This document shows, piece by piece, positions 23,997-33,458 of a DNA stretch of 64,000 nucleotides; position 1 is the stretch's first letter; the number at the start of each line of letters is the position of its first letter. Made by a program: the position numbers and the translations under genes. A model generated the notes under the pieces. The model was given only the letters and a program-made list of their open reading frames with translations. It was not told where the DNA came from and searched no databases. Origin of the DNA: Ectobacillus ponti (GTDB taxonomy: Bacteria; Bacillota; Bacilli; Bacillales; Bacillaceae_G); NCBI RefSeq assembly GCF_024294785.1, contig NZ_JANCLT010000005.1, forward strand, positions 186,001 to 250,000, written 5' to 3'.

Positions 23997-25997
23997 ATGG
24001 CAGACCAATTGCTGGATGATGCAATGCTCGAGGTGTATTTGTTTGAAGTATCGCAGCTGCTGGAGCAGCTGGAGGCGTCCATTCTGGAATGTGAAGAGTC
24101 CAACGCCTACCCGCCGGATACCATTAACGACATTTTCCGCATCATGCACACGATTAAAGGATCCTCAAGCATGATGTCGTTTCATAATATCGCCACTTTG
24201 GCACATATATTAGAAGATTTGTTTGCCCTGCTGCGACAGGAAAAGCTGGTGCTGCCGGACTATGCGCCGCTCTCCGATCTCATGCTTGAGGGTGTGGATT
24301 TCATTAAGGTTGAAGTGGAGAAGATTCGCAACGGCGACCCGGCCGATGGGGATTCGGCAGCCACTAAGGAACGGGCAAAGGCCATGCTGCAGGAGCTGCA
24401 GGCCATGTGCGGCGGTGTGCCGGAAGGGCAAGAGAAGGCATCTGCGCAGGCTGCTCAAAAGGCGGTTCAAACAGAAAAAGCCCACAGCTTTACTGCCGCG
24501 ATTCACTTGGAGGATTGCGGCGGCATGGAGAACGTCCGTGCGTTTCAAATCATTCAACAGCTCAAGGAGCACGTTCCTGAGCTGACCTATGCACCGGCAG
24601 ATTTGGCTGAGAATTTCGAAACGGCAGAGTCCATTCGCCTAAACGGCTTTCAGTTGTTCCTCGATACCGAAATGTCCTTTGAGGAGATTGAGCAGGAGCT
24701 TCGCTGCGCGAGCTACGTACGGGAGTTTCAGCTGGAAGGAAAGCAGGTGGATCCACCTGCTGTGCCTGCCGAAGGCGCACAGGGAGAAGTGCCGAAAGCT
24801 GCGCCAAAGGAGAAGGGGAAAGCGCCTGCCCATCAGTCCAACTTCATCAGCGTAAACGTGACAAAGCTCGATGAGCTGATGGATCTTGTCGGCGAGCTTG
24901 TCATTGCGGAGGCAATGGTGACGCAAAATCCTGAGCTGAATGGCCTGGAGCTGGAGCTGTTCTCCAAAGCGGCGCGGCATTTACGGAAGATTACGAATGA
25001 AATGCAGGATAAGGTCATGTCCATCCGCATGGTGCCGCTGACGAACACCTTCCAAAAGATGAACCGGATTGTCCGCGACATGAGCAAAAAGCTGGAGAAG
25101 GACGTGCAGTTGCAGCTGGTCGGCGAAGACACAGAGGTGGACAAGAACATTATTGAACATATTTCAGATCCGCTGATGCATATTGTCCGCAACTCTCTTG
25201 ACCACGGTATTGAGCCAATCAGCGAACGTTTGGCAGCCGGAAAGCCGGCGCATGGTACGCTGACGCTCGAAGCAAAGAATGCCGGAAACGAAGTATTTAT
25301 CTTTGTCAGGGACGATGGACGCGGCCTCAATAAAGAAAAGCTGCTGAAGCGGGCGCAGGAAAATGGCCTGCTGCATAAGAGCGAGAGCGAAATGAGCGAC
25401 CGTGAAATTTATAATTTAATTTTCCTGCCGGGCTTCTCCACCAAGGAACAAATTACAGAATTCAGCGGCCGCGGCGTCGGAATGGATGTCGTCACGAAAA
25501 ACATCGGCATCGTAGGCGGTACGGTGACAGTCGATAGCGAGGCGGGGAATGGCACAACCATCACCATCCGAATTCCGCTGACACTGGCCATCATCGACGG
25601 CATGAATGTCCGAGTGGGGCAATCGCGTTACACCTTACCGACAACAGCCATCAAAGAGTCGTTCCGTCCGGCCAAGCAGGATATCATCCGGGACCCGGCC
25701 GGCAACGAAATGATTATGGTGCGCGGCCAATGCTACCCGATTTTGCGTCTGCATCAGCGGTATGGCATTCAGGCGGACGTCACCAATGTGGAAGAAGGCA
25801 TTCTCATTATGGCTGAGCAGGACGATAAGCATGTGTGCATTTTCGCTGATGAACTGCTCGGGCAGCAGCAGGTTGTTGTCAAAGCGCTGCCGGCCTACAT
25901 CAAGAAAATCAGCAGCGTGGAAGGCATCACGGGCTGTACACTGCTTGGCGATGGCAGCATCAGCTTGATTCTGGATGTGTCAGGACTTATAGCATAA
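23997..25997 (+). CDS. cheA: Chemotaxis sensor histidine kinase CheA
   Basis: A 666-residue CheA. P1 Hpt domain (about 1-110) with the phosphorylated His51 in HTIKGSSSMM; a P2-like response-regulator docking domain (about 155-250); P3 dimerisation helix pair (about 275-340, LMDLVGELVIAEAMV); P4 ATPase with HIVRNSLDHG near residue 392 and the G boxes DDGRGL and GRGVGMDVV; P5 CheW-like domain (about 530-666). It relays MCP signals to CheY and CheB. First gene of cheA-cheW-mcp-cheR-cheB; ATG at 23997 after GAGGGGGGAG. The presence of P2 implies a CheY encoded elsewhere, since none is in the window. Confidence 0.96.
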   Translation: MADQLLDDAMLEVYLFEVSQLLEQLEASILECEESNAYPPDTINDIFRIMHTIKGSSSMMSFHNIATLAHILEDLFALLRQEKLVLPDYAPLSDLMLEGVDFIKVEVEKIRNGDPADGDSAATKERAKAMLQELQAMCGGVPEGQEKASAQAAQKAVQTEKAHSFTAAIHLEDCGGMENVRAFQIIQQLKEHVPELTYAPADLAENFETAESIRLNGFQLFLDTEMSFEEIEQELRCASYVREFQLEGKQVDPPAVPAEGAQGEVPKAAPKEKGKAPAHQSNFISVNVTKLDELMDLVGELVIAEAMVTQNPELNGLELELFSKAARHLRKITNEMQDKVMSIRMVPLTNTFQKMNRIVRDMSKKLEKDVQLQLVGEDTEVDKNIIEHISDPLMHIVRNSLDHGIEPISERLAAGKPAHGTLTLEAKNAGNEVFIFVRDDGRGLNKEKLLKRAQENGLLHKSESEMSDREIYNLIFLPGFSTKEQITEFSGRGVGMDVVTKNIGIVGGTVTVDSEAGNGTTITIRIPLTLAIIDGMNVRVGQSRYTLPTTAIKESFRPAKQDIIRDPAGNEMIMVRGQCYPILRLHQRYGIQADVTNVEEGILIMAEQDDKHVCIFADELLGQQQVVVKALPAYIKKISSVEGITGCTLLGDGSISLILDVSGLIA

Positions 25998-26019
25998 AGC
26001 AAGGAAGGGAGAGAGGACG

Positions 26020-26496
26020 ATGGCAGAGCTGCTAGAGCAGTTTGAAGACACCCAGGCGGATAAATACTTGACGTTTGTGGTCGAGAACGAACATTATGGG
26101 CTGGAGATTAAGCATGTCACGGAAATCATCGGCATTCAGCAAATTACCGAGATTCCGGAAGTGCCCGGCTATATTCGCGGCATCATCAACCTGCGCGGCA
26201 AGATCATCCCGGTTATGGATGTGCGGCTGCGCTTCCACAAGCCGTTCCGCGAGTACAATGACCGTACCTGTATTATTGTCGTGGATGTGAAGGACTTATC
26301 AGTCGGCTTGATTGTGGACAGTGTATCAGAGGTGCTGACAATTGAACGGGACAATATCGTGCCGCCGCCGGAGCTGCGGCAGGGCACAAATAAATATGTA
26401 ATGGGAATCGGCAAGGTCGGGCAGGATGTCAAGCTGCTGTTGGACTGTGACAAGCTGCTGCATGAAAACGAAGCGGAGCAGCTGCAACGCATATAA
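26020..26496 (+). CDS. cheW: Chemotaxis coupling protein CheW
   Basis: A 158-residue single CheW domain (YLTFVVENEHYGLEIKHVTEI, then VPGYIRGIINLRGKIIPVMDVR), which links the receptor tip to CheA P5. ATG at 26020 after GGAAGGGAGAGAG, 22 bp after cheA, so clearly cotranscribed. Confidence 0.95.
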   Translation: MAELLEQFEDTQADKYLTFVVENEHYGLEIKHVTEIIGIQQITEIPEVPGYIRGIINLRGKIIPVMDVRLRFHKPFREYNDRTCIIVVDVKDLSVGLIVDSVSEVLTIERDNIVPPPELRQGTNKYVMGIGKVGQDVKLLLDCDKLLHENEAEQLQRI

Positions 26497-26517
26497 AATA
26501 TTGGGGGAGGAACCATC

Positions 26518-28233
26518 ATGAGTTGGTTTTATAACTTGAAAATTGGCCAAAAGCTTTTAAGCGCGTTCATTGTTGTGGCCTTACTTGCCGGTGTAGTCGG
26601 CACAGTCGGCGTAGTAAATATGAAGAGCATTGACAAATCGTATTCAGATTTGTATGTAAATTACGGCATGGCCATCGGCGATATCGGGAAGGCTTCTTCT
26701 GATTTTCAAAATGTCCGCGCTACCTTGCGGGATGTGCTGTTATCTAAGGACGCCAAGGAGAAGGAAGGCTATATTAAAAAGATCCGCGAAAAGGATCAGG
26801 CCATTGAAGAGAACCTGAAGTCGTTTGAGAAATCTGTTCAATCCGAAAAAACACGCACGCTGTTTGAAAGCTTTAAAAGCTCTTTGGCACAGTACAACAC
26901 AGTCCGCGACAAAGTGCTGGATTTGGCACTTGCCGGAAAGAATGATGAAGCATATGCAATGTTAAAGAATGAAGGTCTGCAATATGCGCAGGATGCCAAT
27001 AAGTATGTGGATGAGCTGTTTCAGCAAAAACGCGATAACGGCAGCAAGAAGTCTGATGAGTTGACAGCAACTACAAACAGTACAGTAACCATCATGGTTA
27101 CGGTTGTAGTGGTGGCAGTGGCGGTCGCCATCTTGCTCGGTCTGTTTATCTCCCGCATCATCAGCAATCCAGTGCGTGAACTGGTGGGGGCAGCAGAAAA
27201 AATTGCCGATGGCGATTTGGATGTAGAGATTAAAGTGAAAACGAAAGATGAAGTGGGGGCGCTGGCAGCTGCATTCCGCAAAATGTCCGGCAACCTGAAC
27301 CAGGTGATGCATGAAATCCGCACAGCGGCTGCCCAGGTTGCTTCCGGCTCCAAGCAGGTATCCGAATCCAGCATCTCCCTGTCTCAGGGGGCCACAGAGC
27401 AGGCGAGCTCCATTGAAGAGCTGACAGCTTCTGTAGAAGAAATTTCGGCCCAAACACGCTTGAATGCTGATAATGCGAACCAAGCCAATGACCTGGCAGA
27501 AGCGGCCAAGCGCAATGCGGAAGAAGGCAACAACCAGATGGGCGGCATGCTGAAGGCGATGGACGATATCAATGCTGCGTCCGAAAGCATTTCTAAAATT
27601 ATTAAAGTAATTGATGAAATTGCCTTCCAGACAAACATCCTGGCACTGAACGCAGCGGTGGAGGCAGCAAGAGCCGGACAGCATGGCAAAGGCTTCGCAG
27701 TTGTGGCTGAAGAAGTGCGCAATCTGGCCGCGCGCTCTGCAAACGCGGCGAAGGAAACAACAGAAATGATTGAAGGCTCCATCAAAAAGGTGGAAGGCGG
27801 CACAAAGATTGCAAACGATACGGCAGCAGCTCTTGCCCGCATTGTAGAAGATGTGGCCAAGGTGGCAACGCTGGTCAACGGCATCTCAATCGCTTCCAAT
27901 GAGCAAGCAATTGGTATCGGCCAAGTCAACCAGGGTATCATGCAGGTATCCCAGGTTGTACAAGCCAATTCTGCAACTTCCGAGGAAAGTGCGGCTGCAA
28001 GTGAAGAGCTGTCCAGCCAGGCAGAGCTGCTGCGCAGCAAGGTAAGCCAGTTTAAGCTGAAGAAAGCCTACCATGGCGGCGGCTATGGCGGTGCGGAAGA
28101 AGTGAATCCGGATGTACTGCGTATGCTGGACCAAATGTCCCAACAGGCTCCGTATGAAGAAGCCTACCGTGAGACAGCTGCCTCCACTTCCAAAAGAATT
28201 GCATTAAGCGACAATGAATTCGGGAAATATTAA
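26518..28233 (+). CDS. Methyl-accepting chemotaxis protein, 4HB sensor
   Basis: A 571-residue transducer. TM1 about 13-35, a periplasm-side four-helix-bundle sensor (about 36-185), TM2 about 188-213, HAMP (about 214-266), then the signalling domain with hairpin tip [20 protein letters not shown]. There is no CheR-docking pentapeptide: the C-terminus is SDNEFGKY after a Gly/Tyr-rich linker. Ligand unknown. ATG at 26518 follows GGGGGAGG, 21 bp after cheW. A terminator hairpin follows before cheR, so it may be made in larger amounts than the downstream enzymes. Confidence 0.95.
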   Translation: MSWFYNLKIGQKLLSAFIVVALLAGVVGTVGVVNMKSIDKSYSDLYVNYGMAIGDIGKASSDFQNVRATLRDVLLSKDAKEKEGYIKKIREKDQAIEENLKSFEKSVQSEKTRTLFESFKSSLAQYNTVRDKVLDLALAGKNDEAYAMLKNEGLQYAQDANKYVDELFQQKRDNGSKKSDELTATTNSTVTIMVTVVVVAVAVAILLGLFISRIISNPVRELVGAAEKIADGDLDVEIKVKTKDEVGALAAAFRKMSGNLNQVMHEIRTAAAQVASGSKQVSESSISLSQGATEQASSIEELTASVEEISAQTRLNADNANQANDLAEAAKRNAEEGNNQMGGMLKAMDDINAASESISKIIKVIDEIAFQTNILALNAAVEAARAGQHGKGFAVVAEEVRNLAARSANAAKETTEMIEGSIKKVEGGTKIANDTAAALARIVEDVAKVATLVNGISIASNEQAIGIGQVNQGIMQVSQVVQANSATSEESAAASEELSSQAELLRSKVSQFKLKKAYHGGGYGGAEEVNPDVLRMLDQMSQQAPYEEAYRETAASTSKRIALSDNEFGKY

Positions 28234-28246
28234 TAGTATCAGACTG

Positions 28247-28273
28247 GAGAGAGTCCCTGACTCTCTCTTTTTT
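28247..28273 (+). terminator. Internal terminator between mcp and cheR
   Basis: AGAGAGTC / GACTCTCT around a 3-nt loop, then CTTTTTT. It lies inside an otherwise continuous operon, so it is probably partial. Confidence 0.7.
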
Positions 28274-28289
28274 CTAGGCAGGTGACAAG

Positions 28290-29108
28290 ATGATCCCGAT
28301 TACTGACAAAGAGTTTAAAGATTTGGCCGATTTTATTCATCGCAACTATGGTATCCATTTAAAGGAAGAGAAGAAAACAATCGTAATGGGGCGGTTGTAT
28401 CAAGTGCTGCAGCAGCTGAATTTTGATAATTTCACTGACTATCTTCGCTATGTTCTGGCAGATCCCACTGAGAAGGCTGCCTCTGTTCTGGTTGAGAAAA
28501 TTACGACGAACCATACCTTTTTTATGAGAGAAGCAGAGCATTTTCAGTTTCTTCAGCATAAGGTGCTTCCTTATCTGTCACAGACCATACGCGACAGGGA
28601 TTTGCGCGTTTGGAGCGCGGGCTGTTCCTCCGGCGAGGAACCCTACACATTAGCCATGATTTTGGATGAGTTTTTCGGTCTGCAAAAAGGAAGCTGGGAT
28701 ACAAAGGTGCTGGCAACCGATATTTCACATCGTGTATTGGAGGCCGCAGCAAAAGGGACCTATGCAACAGAAGCGCTTGCATCCCTGCCGCCGCAATGGA
28801 AGCATAGATACTTCAAAAACAATGGCGATGGCACATCCGATGTGGTCGATAAAATTAAGCGGGAGGTCATTTTCCGGCGGTTCAATCTGATGGAGACCTC
28901 ATTTCCGTTTAAACGCAAGTTCCATGTCATTTTTTGCCGGAATGTCATGATTTATTTTGACCAGAAGACGAAAACGGAGCTTGTCCGCAGGTTCTATCAG
29001 CACATGGAACCGGGCGGTTATTTGTTCATTGGCCAATCGGAAACCATTGACCGGGAGGCGGTGCCATACCGCTATATCATGCCGGCTGTATACCGGAAGG
29101 AGCAATGA
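28290..29108 (+). CDS. cheR: Chemotaxis protein methyltransferase CheR
   Basis: A 272-residue CheR. It methylates glutamates on MCPs using S-adenosylmethionine. Visible are an N-terminal helical domain (about 1-75), the SAM-binding VWSAGCSSGEEPYTLAM and ATDIS, and FCRNVMIYFD. ATG at 28290 after GGCAGGTGAC, just past the hairpin that follows mcp. cheB starts 26 bp later. Confidence 0.95.
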   Translation: MIPITDKEFKDLADFIHRNYGIHLKEEKKTIVMGRLYQVLQQLNFDNFTDYLRYVLADPTEKAASVLVEKITTNHTFFMREAEHFQFLQHKVLPYLSQTIRDRDLRVWSAGCSSGEEPYTLAMILDEFFGLQKGSWDTKVLATDISHRVLEAAAKGTYATEALASLPPQWKHRYFKNNGDGTSDVVDKIKREVIFRRFNLMETSFPFKRKFHVIFCRNVMIYFDQKTKTELVRRFYQHMEPGGYLFIGQSETIDREAVPYRYIMPAVYRKEQ

Positions 29109-29133
29109 TGCACACGGAGGGAGGCGGACACGT

Positions 29134-30156
29134 ATGAGCAAGCAAATTCGGGTGCTGGTTGTAGACGATTCTCTTGTGTTCCGGGAGGTGATTGCCAGGG
29201 GGATCAGCTCGGACCCTGCCATTCAAGTGGTGGCGAAGGCGACAGACCCGTTTGAGGCAAGAGACTATATTTTGCAGCTGCATCCAGACCTCATGATTTG
29301 TGATGTGGAAATGCCAAAAATGAATGGAATCGAGTTTATCCGCCGCTTGCTGCCGCAGTATTCTTTGCCTGTGCTCGTTGTCAGCACAGTCACGCATGCG
29401 GTATTTGATGCCATGAATGCCGGAGCGGTTGATTTCGTGCCAAAGCCAAATGCCAACTCTCCGGAGGATGTACGAAGGTTCATTCAGGACTTGATCGCCA
29501 AAATTAAGATTGCCGTTGGAGCCAAGATACCGGCGGATTCACAGCCGCAAGAGCGTATTACAGACACGGCGAAGCCTGTCTCGGACACAAGCATGATCGC
29601 GGTCGGAGCATCCACGGGCGGAACCGAGGCGTTCTTTCAAATGTTGCAGGCTCTTCCGGCTTCTATGCCGGGTATTGTAGTGGTGCAGCACATTCCGCCT
29701 GTGTTCTCCAATATGTTTGCGCAGCGTCTGAATCAATCTACCCCGTTTAGCGTCAAAGAGGCGCAGACAGGGGATTATATTGAGCCCGGGAAGGTGCTGA
29801 TTGCTCCTGGTGACATGCACATGAGGGTGAAAAAGGACGGCGTGAAATACAGGGTGGAATGCTATGCCGGCGAAAAGATAAGCGGCCACCGACCCTCAGT
29901 TGATGTTTTGTTTGAGTCAGTGGCACGGGAGGCGGGGCGCCGGGCCGTCGGTGTCATCTTGACGGGGATGGGCTATGACGGGGCCAAGGGACTTTTGGCG
30001 ATGCGGCGCAAAGGCGCGCGGACGATTGGACAGGATGAGGCTTCCTCAGTTGTCTACGGAATGCCAAAAGCTGCATTTAACATTGGTGCAGTAGAGAAGC
30101 AAGCATCATTGGCGCAAATTCCGCAGCTATTGCACAGGTGGACAACTGGACAGTAA
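29134..30156 (+). CDS. cheB: Protein-glutamate methylesterase CheB
   Basis: A 340-residue CheB: receiver domain (about 1-125, VVDDSLVFRE, phospho-acceptor in LMICDVEMPKMNG, KPNA), linker, then the methylesterase (about 150-340) with the Ser-His-Asp triad motifs GASTGG, QHIPP and LTGMGYDGA. It demethylates MCPs and can deamidate receptor glutamines when phosphorylated by CheA. ATG at 29134 after ACGGAGGGAGG. The open frame begins 59 codons earlier, inside cheR in another frame; that part is not coding. Last gene of the operon. Confidence 0.95.
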   Translation: MSKQIRVLVVDDSLVFREVIARGISSDPAIQVVAKATDPFEARDYILQLHPDLMICDVEMPKMNGIEFIRRLLPQYSLPVLVVSTVTHAVFDAMNAGAVDFVPKPNANSPEDVRRFIQDLIAKIKIAVGAKIPADSQPQERITDTAKPVSDTSMIAVGASTGGTEAFFQMLQALPASMPGIVVVQHIPPVFSNMFAQRLNQSTPFSVKEAQTGDYIEPGKVLIAPGDMHMRVKKDGVKYRVECYAGEKISGHRPSVDVLFESVAREAGRRAVGVILTGMGYDGAKGLLAMRRKGARTIGQDEASSVVYGMPKAAFNIGAVEKQASLAQIPQLLHRWTTGQ

Positions 30157-30257
30157 GGAACATGTGGAAAAAATATGAAGAAATTGCTTGGCAAAGCAAA
30201 TGCTGTAGCATATAATGAACGTATTCCATGTAAAAGGAGGCCTCTAATTTAGACGCT

Positions 30258-30287
30258 ATGTACATCCCAAACTTTTCTCGTGCGTAA
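30258..30287 (+). CDS. Upstream leader peptide of ABC-F gene (MYIPNFSRA)
   Basis: A 9-codon ORF ending in TAA. A strong AAAGGAGG lies upstream, at 30233-30240, although 17 nt from the ATG, which is long. It sits at the head of a leader with a terminator and a complementary distal segment, the arrangement of ribosome-stalling leader peptides. Candidate only. Confidence 0.5.
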   Translation: MYIPNFSRA

Positions 30288-30305
30288 GCTTCATACGAAA
30301 AAAGC

Positions 30306-30325
30306 GCTCTGCCTGTAATCAGAGC
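30306..30325 (+). promoter_or_regulatory. Leader hairpin with anti-terminator sequence
   Basis: GCTCTG pairs with CAGAGC around 8 nt. Within it, 30308-30316 (TCTGCCTGT) is the exact complement of 30434-30442 (ACAGGCAGA), the 5' arm and loop start of the terminator. The two pairings exclude each other, as in attenuators. Confidence 0.6.
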
Positions 30326-30430
30326 AACGGGATGAGTATGTCTAAATGGAGATTTCCATCGTTTGATGCGGAAGTGTATTTGTGCTGCGGCACTCTTCTG
30401 TCCATCATTCCACGCATACAATGTCGCTTC

Positions 30431-30457
30431 GACACAGGCAGACCGCCTGTGTCTTTT
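30431..30457 (+). terminator. Attenuator terminator before ABC-F gene
   Basis: GACACAGGC / GCCTGTGTC, perfect 9 bp with 5-nt loop, then TTTT. It ends 22 bp before the ABC-F start codon. Confidence 0.8.
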
Positions 30458-30479
30458 GGTATTTCTAATGGAATGAGGG

Positions 30480-32324
30480 ATGGATATGCTAGTACTGCAA
30501 GCGGAACAGGTGAGCGTGGAAATGGGCGCGCGGCTCGTTTTTGAGAATGCCGCCATTGAGGTGCATCAGGGAGAGAGGATTGCACTTGTCGGCCGGAACG
30601 GGGCTGGAAAGACAACGCTGTTGAAGGTGCTGCTTGGACAGCAGCCTGTATCGAAAGGAATTGTCAGACGGCACATTGTGAAGGAAGAAATTGGGTTCAT
30701 GGATCAGTCTTCCCTGGCAGAGGGAGTAACGGCCCGCGAATTTGTAGAGCGGGAGAAACAGGCGTTGTTTCGCTTGAAGCGGCAGCTGCGGGAGGCGGAG
30801 CGCCTCATGGCAGACGGTGCTGCCGATGAAGCACTGCTTTCCAGCTATGCGAGTGACCTTGCGCAGTATATGGAGGAAGGCGGATATGGATGGGAGGCTG
30901 CTGTGGAGCGGCAGCTGCAGCAAATCGGACTATCGCCGGAAGTGTGGTCTGTGCCGTTTCAGAGCTTAAGCGGCGGGCAAAAGACGAGGGTGAAGCTGGC
31001 GGCCGTCATGCTGCATCAGCCAAAGCTTCTTCTGTTGGATGAGCCGACAAATCACATGGACAGTGAGACGATGGATTGGCTGGCAAATTGGCTGTGCGGC
31101 TTTCGGGGCGCTGTGCTGTTTGTGTCGCACGACCGTGCCTTCATAGACCGTGTCGCCGGGATTGTGTTTGAGCTGAGCCCGGGCGGCACGAAAAGATATG
31201 ACGGCGGTTATTCTGATTACCGGCGGCAAAAGGAGCATGAGCGGAAAACGCAAGAAGCGGCATACGAGAAGCGGGAGCAGGAGCGCAAAAAGCTGCAGGA
31301 GGTCGTTTCCGGCTATAAGCAATGGCTGGACAAAGCACAGCGGAACGCAAGCGAGCGTGATCCCGTGGCAAAGAAGAAAGCGGCAAGACATGCGAAGCAA
31401 ATCAAATCCAAGGAAAAAGCCCTGGAGCGCTTGGAACAGAGCAGGGTGCCAAAGCCGGAGGAGGGAGCGCGGCTCAAGCTGCAGCTTGAGGGCGGGGCTT
31501 TTTGGACGAAAACGATGGCGGCTCTGTCCCGTGTGCATTTTTCCTATGAAGGCGGCCGGGAGCTGTTCCATAATATCTCCTTTCAAGTGGAGCGGGGCGA
31601 CCGCCTGGCTGTTGTCGGACCGAACGGAACCGGGAAGACTACGCTGCTGAAGTTGATTACGGGGCATCTGCGGCCAACTGCCGGGGACGTGGCAGCCCAC
31701 CCCCATATGAGGGTTGGCTATTTCATGCAGGAGGTGGAAAGCCTGCAGCCGGATGAGACCATTTTGGAGCAGGTGCTGGGCCTCGCTGATATGAAGGAGT
31801 CGGATGCCCGCACCATACTGGCTTGCTTTCTGTTCCGCGGGGACGCTGTATTCAAAAGGATCCGCAATCTCAGCATGGGCGAGAAATGCCGCGTCGCCTT
31901 TGTGAAGCTGTATTTTTCGCACGCAAATTTGCTGGTTCTGGATGAGCCGACCAACTATTTGGATATTGAAACAAGAGAAACGATTGAGGAAGCGCTGTCG
32001 GTCTATCCGGGTGCCGTGGTGCTCGTTTCACACGACCCGTATCTGCTGCGAAAAACGGCGAACAAGGTGATCTCGCTCACCGGCGGCCGGTTCTTCTATT
32101 ATCCGGGAACATATGCGGAATGGGAGGGACATGAGCAGCTGTCAGACGAGCTGCAGGCATTGCAAAATGAGCACAGCCGCCTGGCCCTTCACTTTACCAA
32201 TCAGCTGTCGGCTGAAGTGCCGGCCGATGAAGAAGCGCAGCGCACCCATCTTCAGGAGCTTGCTCTGCTGAAGGTGCGGTTGTCTGCACTCGAAACAGAA
32301 ATAGAGCGGAAAAGGAGATTATGA
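30480..32324 (+). CDS. ABC-F ATPase, ribosome-protection type
   Basis: A 614-residue soluble protein with two ABC domains. ABC1: GRNGAGKTT, signature LSGGQKTR, Walker B LLLLDEPTNHMD. ABC2: GPNGTGKTT, signature LSMGEKCR, Walker B LLVLDEPTNYLD. Both have the catalytic Glu. The charged linker (about 235-325, KKAARHAKQIKSKEKAL) is the P-site-contacting region of ABC-F proteins, and a coiled-coil extension of about 60 residues ends the protein. There is no membrane domain. The second signature and the attenuator leader suggest an antibiotic-resistance factor of the Vga/Lsa/VmlR sort, not a housekeeping one. Start ATG at 30480 or 30486. ybaK overlaps its stop. Confidence 0.85.
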   Translation: MDMLVLQAEQVSVEMGARLVFENAAIEVHQGERIALVGRNGAGKTTLLKVLLGQQPVSKGIVRRHIVKEEIGFMDQSSLAEGVTAREFVEREKQALFRLKRQLREAERLMADGAADEALLSSYASDLAQYMEEGGYGWEAAVERQLQQIGLSPEVWSVPFQSLSGGQKTRVKLAAVMLHQPKLLLLDEPTNHMDSETMDWLANWLCGFRGAVLFVSHDRAFIDRVAGIVFELSPGGTKRYDGGYSDYRRQKEHERKTQEAAYEKREQERKKLQEVVSGYKQWLDKAQRNASERDPVAKKKAARHAKQIKSKEKALERLEQSRVPKPEEGARLKLQLEGGAFWTKTMAALSRVHFSYEGGRELFHNISFQVERGDRLAVVGPNGTGKTTLLKLITGHLRPTAGDVAAHPHMRVGYFMQEVESLQPDETILEQVLGLADMKESDARTILACFLFRGDAVFKRIRNLSMGEKCRVAFVKLYFSHANLLVLDEPTNYLDIETRETIEEALSVYPGAVVLVSHDPYLLRKTANKVISLTGGRFFYYPGTYAEWEGHEQLSDELQALQNEHSRLALHFTNQLSAEVPADEEAQRTHLQELALLKVRLSALETEIERKRRL

Positions 32325-32800
32325 TGGCACAAGGGAAGACAAATGCGATGCGTCTCTTGGACGCAAGAAAGCTGCCATATGAGGTCATGGTGTATGACAG
32401 CGGCGATGGCAAAATTGACGGTATATCGGTGGCGGAAAAAATCGGACGCAACCCGGAAATGGTCTATAAAACACTGGTCACACAGGGAAGCAATGGGCTG
32501 TATGTGTTTGTGATTCCGGCAGCGGAGGAGCTGGATTTGAAAAAAGCGGCCAAGGCTGCCGGCGAGAAGAAGATCGATATGCTCGCGGTAAAGGACCTGC
32601 AGAAGTTTACAGGCTATATCCGCGGTGGCTGCTCGCCTGTCGGGATGAGGAAGCAGTATCCGACCTTTTTGGATGAAAGTGCAGCAGGACTGGGGCGCAT
32701 CGTAGTGAGCGGCGGCAAAATCGGGGTGCAGATGGAGCTGCGGACAGCGGATCTGCAAAACGCAACGGGGGCTGTACTGCAGTCTGTTATAAAAGCATAA
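32324..32800 (+). CDS. ybaK: Cys-tRNA(Pro)/Cys-tRNA(Cys) deacylase YbaK
   Basis: A 158-residue YbaK/EbsC protein that removes cysteine wrongly attached to tRNA-Pro. Motifs: NPEMVYKTLV with the catalytic Lys, then FTGYIRGGCSPVGMRKQYPTF, the family hallmark. Two ATGs in tandem (32321, 32324) follow AAAAGGAGA; the second has the better spacing. Its start overlaps the ABC-F stop codon, so the two are translationally coupled; both relate to translation. Confidence 0.9.
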   Translation: MAQGKTNAMRLLDARKLPYEVMVYDSGDGKIDGISVAEKIGRNPEMVYKTLVTQGSNGLYVFVIPAAEELDLKKAAKAAGEKKIDMLAVKDLQKFTGYIRGGCSPVGMRKQYPTFLDESAAGLGRIVVSGGKIGVQMELRTADLQNATGAVLQSVIKA

Positions 32801-32846
32801 AATGGGGCGGTCGCGATGCTTGGCGGCTGCCTGAAGGGGGAGGAAG

Positions 32847-33338
32847 ATGGAGAAAACAGAGCTGTTGGGGCAAAAAGAGCAGCTGATTCCGTGGTACCGG
32901 AGTTTGGAGAGTCTGCCGGCGGCGCTTTGGCTGCGGCCGCTTCGGGAAGGCGGGTGGACAATAGCCGAGGTTGCCGCGCATTTGAAGGCTTGGGATGAAT
33001 TTGTCATGGAGCACCGTCTGGTTTACATAAGCAGGGATGCGGATACTCCTCCTGCAGCAGTGCATGTGCAGGATATCAATGACGGAGCATCCCGCTATGC
33101 CCGATCCGGCATTTCCCGGGTGGAGCTGCTGAACCAATGCATCGCGGCGCGCAAACAGTTGGTGCAGGCGCTGGAGGCGCTGCCGGAGGAAAAGTTTCGC
33201 CGTGTTTATCAGATGGGCAGCTCCAAGGTGACGCTGGCACAATATGTGCAATATTTGATTGAGCACGATGTGCATCACCGGCAGCAGATTACTGCATTCG
33301 TCGAATCACTGGAGAACGGCGAACAGGATGAGGGGTAA
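32847..33338 (+). CDS. DinB-like metal-binding protein
   Basis: A 163-residue four-helix-bundle protein of the DinB/YfiT superfamily. The putative metal ligands are three histidines: WTIAEVAAHLKAWDEF and, near the end, EHDVHHRQQI. Members include bacillithiol transferases and dehalogenase-like enzymes; the function here is unknown. ATG at 32847 after GGGGGAGGA, 46 bp after ybaK, so possibly the third gene of the ABC-F operon. Confidence 0.75.
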   Translation: MEKTELLGQKEQLIPWYRSLESLPAALWLRPLREGGWTIAEVAAHLKAWDEFVMEHRLVYISRDADTPPAAVHVQDINDGASRYARSGISRVELLNQCIAARKQLVQALEALPEEKFRRVYQMGSSKVTLAQYVQYLIEHDVHHRQQITAFVESLENGEQDEG

Positions 33339-33374
33339 GAGGAAACGGTATAGAAGAAGCAATCATGCCTGCTA

Positions 33375-33404
33375 TTCGTACAAAATGCTTTTTTCGGATA
33401 CAAT
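33375..33404 (+). promoter_or_regulatory. Promoter of Suv3-like helicase
   Basis: TTCGTA, 18-bp spacer, TACAAT, about 55 bp before the start codon. The -35 is weak. Confidence 0.45.
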
Positions 33405-33458
33405 ACGCCTATACATAAGTGCCGGATCCCGCCGGCTTGATTACAAAAGGAGATTCGT

